This document shows positions 60,701-64,000 of a stretch of 64,000 bases of DNA, one piece after another (within the stretch, counting starts at the first letter, position 1; each line of letters opens with the position of its first letter). A program made the position numbers and the translations under genes. Origin of the DNA: Gorsachius magnificus (lineage: Eukaryota > Chordata > Aves > Pelecaniformes > Ardeidae); the NCBI GenBank assembly GCA_034008185.1, contig CM067081.1, positions 12,213,821 to 12,277,820 on the forward strand, read 5' to 3'. The notes beneath the pieces were generated by a model, which did not search any database, had not been told where the DNA came from, and saw only the letters and a program-made list of their open reading frames with translations.

Positions 60701-63090
60701 GCTTTGTCTGCAGATAAATAATGGATCTTAGCTCTCAACATTTGTTTTGATGTTTTTACCAGAATTCTGATTTTTTTCACAATTTCTCAGTGATTCTGTG
60801 TTTGTGAGTGCTGTTATTATTTTATAAATCTGTGATAAAATAGAAGAAATTACATACTTATTTAAGGAAAAGAATTAAGGGAGGGCTAAAAGCTTCTTTT
60901 TTCCTTTTAATATATTAGGAGCACTTTACCCTGATGGAACCGGTGGTAAAAGCAAAGAGGACGACTTTGTTGTTCCTGGTGGAAATTACACGTACACATG
61001 GCCAGTAAGGAAAGATTATTCCCCAACTTTGGCAGACTCAAACTGCTTGACTTGGATTTACCATTCTCACATTGACACACCAAGAGATATTGCATCTGGT
61101 TTAATTGGGCCACTGCTGGTTTGTAAAAAAGGTACTGAGCTAGAAACACTGATGAAGCAAGCCCCTCTGCCAAGCTTGGCATCTTAACAGTCATTTTTGC
61201 TTACAGGTATAAGCATGATGGTCTAGAGTCTATCCCTACATAGCCCATAAAAAGGGGCAAGGAATAGCTGGGCCATTCCAGGAGCATCCCAGGGTAGGTA
61301 TTGTAGCTCTGGGACAACCCCCTTCCTGCTCCCCTTTGGCTTCACGAGAGATTTGCCTCGGCTGGTGGAGGGACTGCAGCATGCTCCATGGCCAGCCGGT
61401 CATGGCCAAGACCAAAATTAAATGTTCCCAAACTGGGATCATTTCAGGATGAGCAAAGGACTCATTGCCCAGGAAATGAAATTAGGGCTGGGTGGGTGAC
61501 TTCAGCACTGCCATTTACATATTTGAAACCCCAATGTTCTTTGTAATTTTTCCCCATATGGATTATATATTTATTTTTGCTCACAAGCTGTATATCACAA
61601 CCACATGGGAATGTGCACTGAGCAGCTGAGGTGACAGCCTGTCCGATGTGCTTTATAGTCTGCTAATTTTGTACAGGAGCCATCAGGGACTCTCCCCTCT
61701 ATCAGCTGAGCTGTCACCCTCTCTCTCCCTAGGACATGCAACTCTGTCACCTCTTCCCAGTACCTCCCGCAGTACAAAACCAGACCTGATTTTGTATGCA
61801 GAACATATAATGAAGCAGGTTTTATATATGAAGAAGAGAAAGACTTTAACGTGGAAAGGACAGGCCTGGTCTTCAGCTTAACTCACACAATTAAAATGTC
61901 TCAGACTTTTATTCTCCTGGAGAGCCTTTGAAATCTGCAGAACTGCCTGAATATGTGAAACTGAGCTGATAACTGTGAGATAATACATGACTCTAGGAGA
62001 TAACACATTCAAAAAAATCCTAGCCTGAAAGGACAAGTTATTTGCACGTTCGGTCTTGAATTCATCAGGGTGGATATCTGTGTGATGCTACTGCTGTAGT
62101 CCTCTGTCCAACGGTGGTGGGTGGCTCCTTACAGGACTGACAGCAAGTCTCTGGGGATCCCTCCCATATGATACAGGGGAAGCAAAAGTTTTCATGGGTT
62201 CAGAAGTAGACCAGACAATTAGATGAAGCCTAAACCTGCCAACAGTTAATAGACTACTCAATATTGCCAATCCTAAAGTCTCGGGTTGTTCCCTAAATGG
62301 CCACTCAGATGATACTGAACTTAGCCTGAATGCATTATATTCATCCTGCCTTCAGCCTTTTAAAATTTAAGTTTCTAGTCCTAGATAATTGTCGAGGCTT
62401 CCTTGTTAGACTGTGGAGAGCGAGCCACATTTAGATGGCTGTTCTGAGGGTATGGTTCACCAGCCGCTTCAATGCAACAGAAATGCAGGCTATCACTTGC
62501 CTCTCCTTAATTCCTGGTCAAAAAAAACCCTCACTGGTTTCTGGCTGGATCAGGCCCATGACCTGGCACACAGATGCTGACACTGACTAAAAGACAGGGT
62601 TGGGTGCAGTGGGCCAAAGATGGGGAAAAATGAGACCACAGATATTGGCAAGTACTGGTGCTTATGTCAAATCAAAATATCAGCTTGACTTAGGCGAGAT
62701 GAACTGCCTTCTGGAGGCACTCGTCTGTTCAAAGGCTGCTGGAGGGAGGTCAAAATGTCTTAAAAGAGCAAAATTAAGTGAGATTCATCCTGCCCTATAG
62801 ATCATGGGCAGAGCACCATATTTCCTCGAGTACTCCAAAGTTATTATCACTTTTAAATTCAATCCCCTCCAAGGCTTTTTTTATCACTTTCCTTTTCGTT
62901 TGCAATTTAGGAACTGCAGATGAGACCTCAATAGAAGGGACTGGTGCTGCTAACGCTTTTGCCCTGATGTTTAGCATTGTAGATGAAAACTTCAGCTGGT
63001 ACCTCGACGAGAATATAAATACCTTCTGCTTAGAACCAGCTACGGTTGACAAAGAGGATGAAGGTTTCCAGACCAGCAACCGAATGCATG
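48750..63090 (+). CDS. CPHL1: Ceruloplasmin/hephaestin-like multicopper ferroxidase, exons 1-4 (3' part outside window)
   Basis: Secreted or membrane-bound multicopper oxidase that would oxidise Fe(II) to Fe(III). Coding exons 48750-48919, 59913-60157, 60919-61131 and 62911-63090, all GT-AG, join into 269 open codons. The start at 48750 (MPTTQHGG) precedes a hydrophobic signal segment ([16 protein letters not shown]) and the mature start [13 protein letters not shown]. Cupredoxin hallmarks include [19 protein letters not shown], the copper-ligand pairs HPHG (exon 2) and HSH in WIYHSHID (exon 3), [10 protein letters not shown], and [12 protein letters not shown] in exon 4. TRTYY, GKN.ITG, EIPK.WLGFLGP and DSEGALYPDG are nearer HEPHL1 than CP. 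Position beside an L6 gene suggests the CP-linked paralogue whose human copy is the pseudogene CPHL1P. Family members have about 1,060-1,160 residues, so most is outside. The usual AEVGD reads AEEDD here. Confidence 0.85.
48920..53114. other. Intron 1 of the ferroxidase gene, left part
   Basis: Unique-looking, A/T-rich DNA with a two-copy tandem duplication of about 20 bp near 49217-49256 (TTTCATGGAGATGCAGGTG). No exon recognised. Confidence 0.5.
53115..53554 (-). mobile_element. CR1 retrotransposon fragment, 3' end
   Basis: Starts with three CATAGAAT units and CR1 3' UTR on the plus strand. The minus strand carries the CR1 ORF2 end up to [13 protein letters not shown]. Small deletions (for example near 53325) break the frame. 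It sits antisense to the host gene in intron 1. Confidence 0.94.
54655..55900 (+). mobile_element. Plus-strand CR1, interrupted by a minus-strand CR1
   Basis: The left piece (about 54655-54705) reads KNWLDG. The right piece (54975-55900) continues with the RT core: [20 protein letters not shown], then FADDSKL at about 55087, [16 protein letters not shown] and [12 protein letters not shown]. The UTR with GATGATCTTAAAGGTC and an ATTCTATGATTC tail follow. Between the pieces lies a separate minus-strand CR1. ORF2 also has internal frameshifts. This is the older subfamily, the same as at 40973. Confidence 0.92.
54706..54974 (-). mobile_element. Minus-strand CR1 3' end nested in a plus-strand CR1
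   Basis: TCATAGAATCATAGAATG and the young-subfamily 3' UTR at the left end, ORF2 truncated near RTRGNG at the right end. It splits the outer CR1 between GTTAAA and TTGGAAGC, with apparent loss of a few bases of the outer element. Confidence 0.92.
55901..59089. other. Intron 1 of the ferroxidase gene, middle part
   Basis: No exon or known repeat recognised. Open frames near 55908-56516 (minus) and 57377-57826 (plus) look like chance. Confidence 0.5.
59090..59460 (+). mobile_element. Ancient CR1/L3-like fragment
   Basis: [20 protein letters not shown] parallels the CR1 motif [20 protein letters not shown], and [14 protein letters not shown] parallels [16 protein letters not shown]. Farther on, GGTGGGTTCCCCACCACTTG matches the CR1 codons for VVESPSLE. 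Strongly diverged. It lies within intron 1, about 450 bp before exon 2. Confidence 0.6.
61132..62910. other. Intron 3 of the ferroxidase gene
   Basis: Nothing beyond splice sites recognised. Confidence 0.55.
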
Positions 63091-64000
63091 GTAAGCAGGA
63101 CTCTTGAGCAAATGGTGACCTACAGCTGTGACCAGGCTCTTTTCATTTCAGTAGGACTTTCTGTCCCTTGTGATGCCTCTCCTTCATCTGTGTCAGCAAG
63201 GAATGGGTCAGAATGTTGAAGCACTGTGTTGATAAAAAGCCTCTCCCTAAATACAGTGCAACACATTGGTTTGCAGAAAGGAGATTTGACTTTCATGCCC
63301 AGCTCTGCTACTTGTTTAGCATTTCATCTTAGGCATTTCATCTTAGGCAACAGATTTAAGCCATTTGGTGACCAGCCGTGAAAAGAAAAAAGCAAGCTGC
63401 AGAGCACACTGAGATGTGTGTATTGGAAGAGTCCAGCATTTCTCAAAGGGCTTCACGGATGGTGGGCTGGCTGGTACAAGCACTTCTGCCCTTCAGAGAT
63501 CCATTTGCCAACAGTATTTTGTGCCATTTGGAGATCTGGTGTAAGAAGTTAAATTCAGATATTTCTCTGTATTTTGATTGTTCCATGAAGCCTAGGAGCT
63601 AAAATATTTTGCAAAATATGAGTCTTATTCTCCTAGTGTCCTGATACATTGTCAGGTGTGGGAGCTGAGGAAGAGCGAGCTGACTAGACTGATTTGACTG
63701 ATATCATCGTTTTCAAATCTAAATTGCTTAAGCCTGGCATATAGTGGTCTGTTTATGACTCAAAATAAGATGAAACAGATTTCAGAGATGCTAAATAGCT
63801 GCAGAACAAGTTAACTTCATTATCAGGCCTTTTTGGTCATGACTTGGCCTTTGCAACATCTTGATATCACCCAGGAAGTTTTTCACATACCCAACCAGAG
63901 AATTTGGGTCATTTGATCATGCAGAGCTGTAAGCTGTATTTTCAAAATGTTACTCTTCATCAAAGAGCCTGTGAGGGCCTTATTCAGTGTGGACATTCAG
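63091..64000. other. Intron 4 of the ferroxidase gene (runs out of the window)
   Basis: No further coding exon found before the window ends. A two-copy 14-bp tandem duplication (GCATTTCATCTTAG) lies at about 63319-63346. Confidence 0.5.

Noticed and set aside
48750..63090. Naming the multicopper oxidase CP (ceruloplasmin itself)
   Set aside because: Residues such as TRTYY, HPHGV and DSEGALYPDG match hephaestin-like proteins, whereas CP has HSHG and a different N-terminus.
1..64000. CRISPR arrays, tRNA/rRNA genes, operons or a bacterial defence-type system
   Set aside because: No spaced direct repeats, cloverleaf signals or dense co-directional ORFs; gene structure and repeats are those of a vertebrate.

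Overview
The window looks like nuclear DNA of a bird, most likely a neoavian. Its genes are split into many exons with GT-AG introns. About a dozen CR1 non-LTR retrotransposon fragments are scattered through it, several ending in the CR1-type 3' repeat ATTCTATG. It also holds three solo LTRs with 5-bp target-site duplications and almost no SINE-like DNA. I see no prokaryotic signals, CRISPR arrays, tRNAs or rRNAs.

Three protein-coding genes can be rebuilt exon by exon. (1) Positions 830-6229, minus strand: the first six coding exons (298 codons) of a paralogue of the high-affinity choline transporter SLC5A7; the rest lies left of position 1. (2) Positions 14789-26870, minus strand: a complete four-exon, 194-residue L6 family four-transmembrane protein (TM4SF1/4/5/18 group). 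(3) From 48750, plus strand: the first four coding exons (269 codons) of a ceruloplasmin/hephaestin-like multicopper ferroxidase. It is closest to HEPHL1 and probably the counterpart of the human pseudogene CPHL1P; the rest lies right of 64000. An L6 gene next to a ceruloplasmin-type gene matches the human 3q24-25 CP/TM4SF block.

The gene-free DNA is mostly unremarkable apart from mobile elements. Between genes 1 and 2 lie two CR1 pieces and a solo LTR (10598-11300). Intron 2 of the L6 gene holds an intronless clathrin heavy chain (CLTCL1-like) coding fragment fused directly upstream of a CR1 3' end in the same orientation. This is the structure expected from template switching during CR1 reverse transcription, and is the most unusual thing in the window. 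Intron 1 of the L6 gene holds a second solo LTR (23152-24153) with a GC-rich minisatellite. Between genes 2 and 3 there is a three-level nest (40936-44253): a solo LTR split by a plus-strand CR1, itself split by a 2.2-kb minus-strand CR1. Target duplications can be read at each level. Intron 1 of the ferroxidase gene has another CR1-in-CR1 nest (54655-55900).

The three genes are not expected to act in one pathway (choline transport, cell-surface L6 protein, iron/copper oxidation). Genes 2 and 3 are divergently transcribed, about 22 kb apart.
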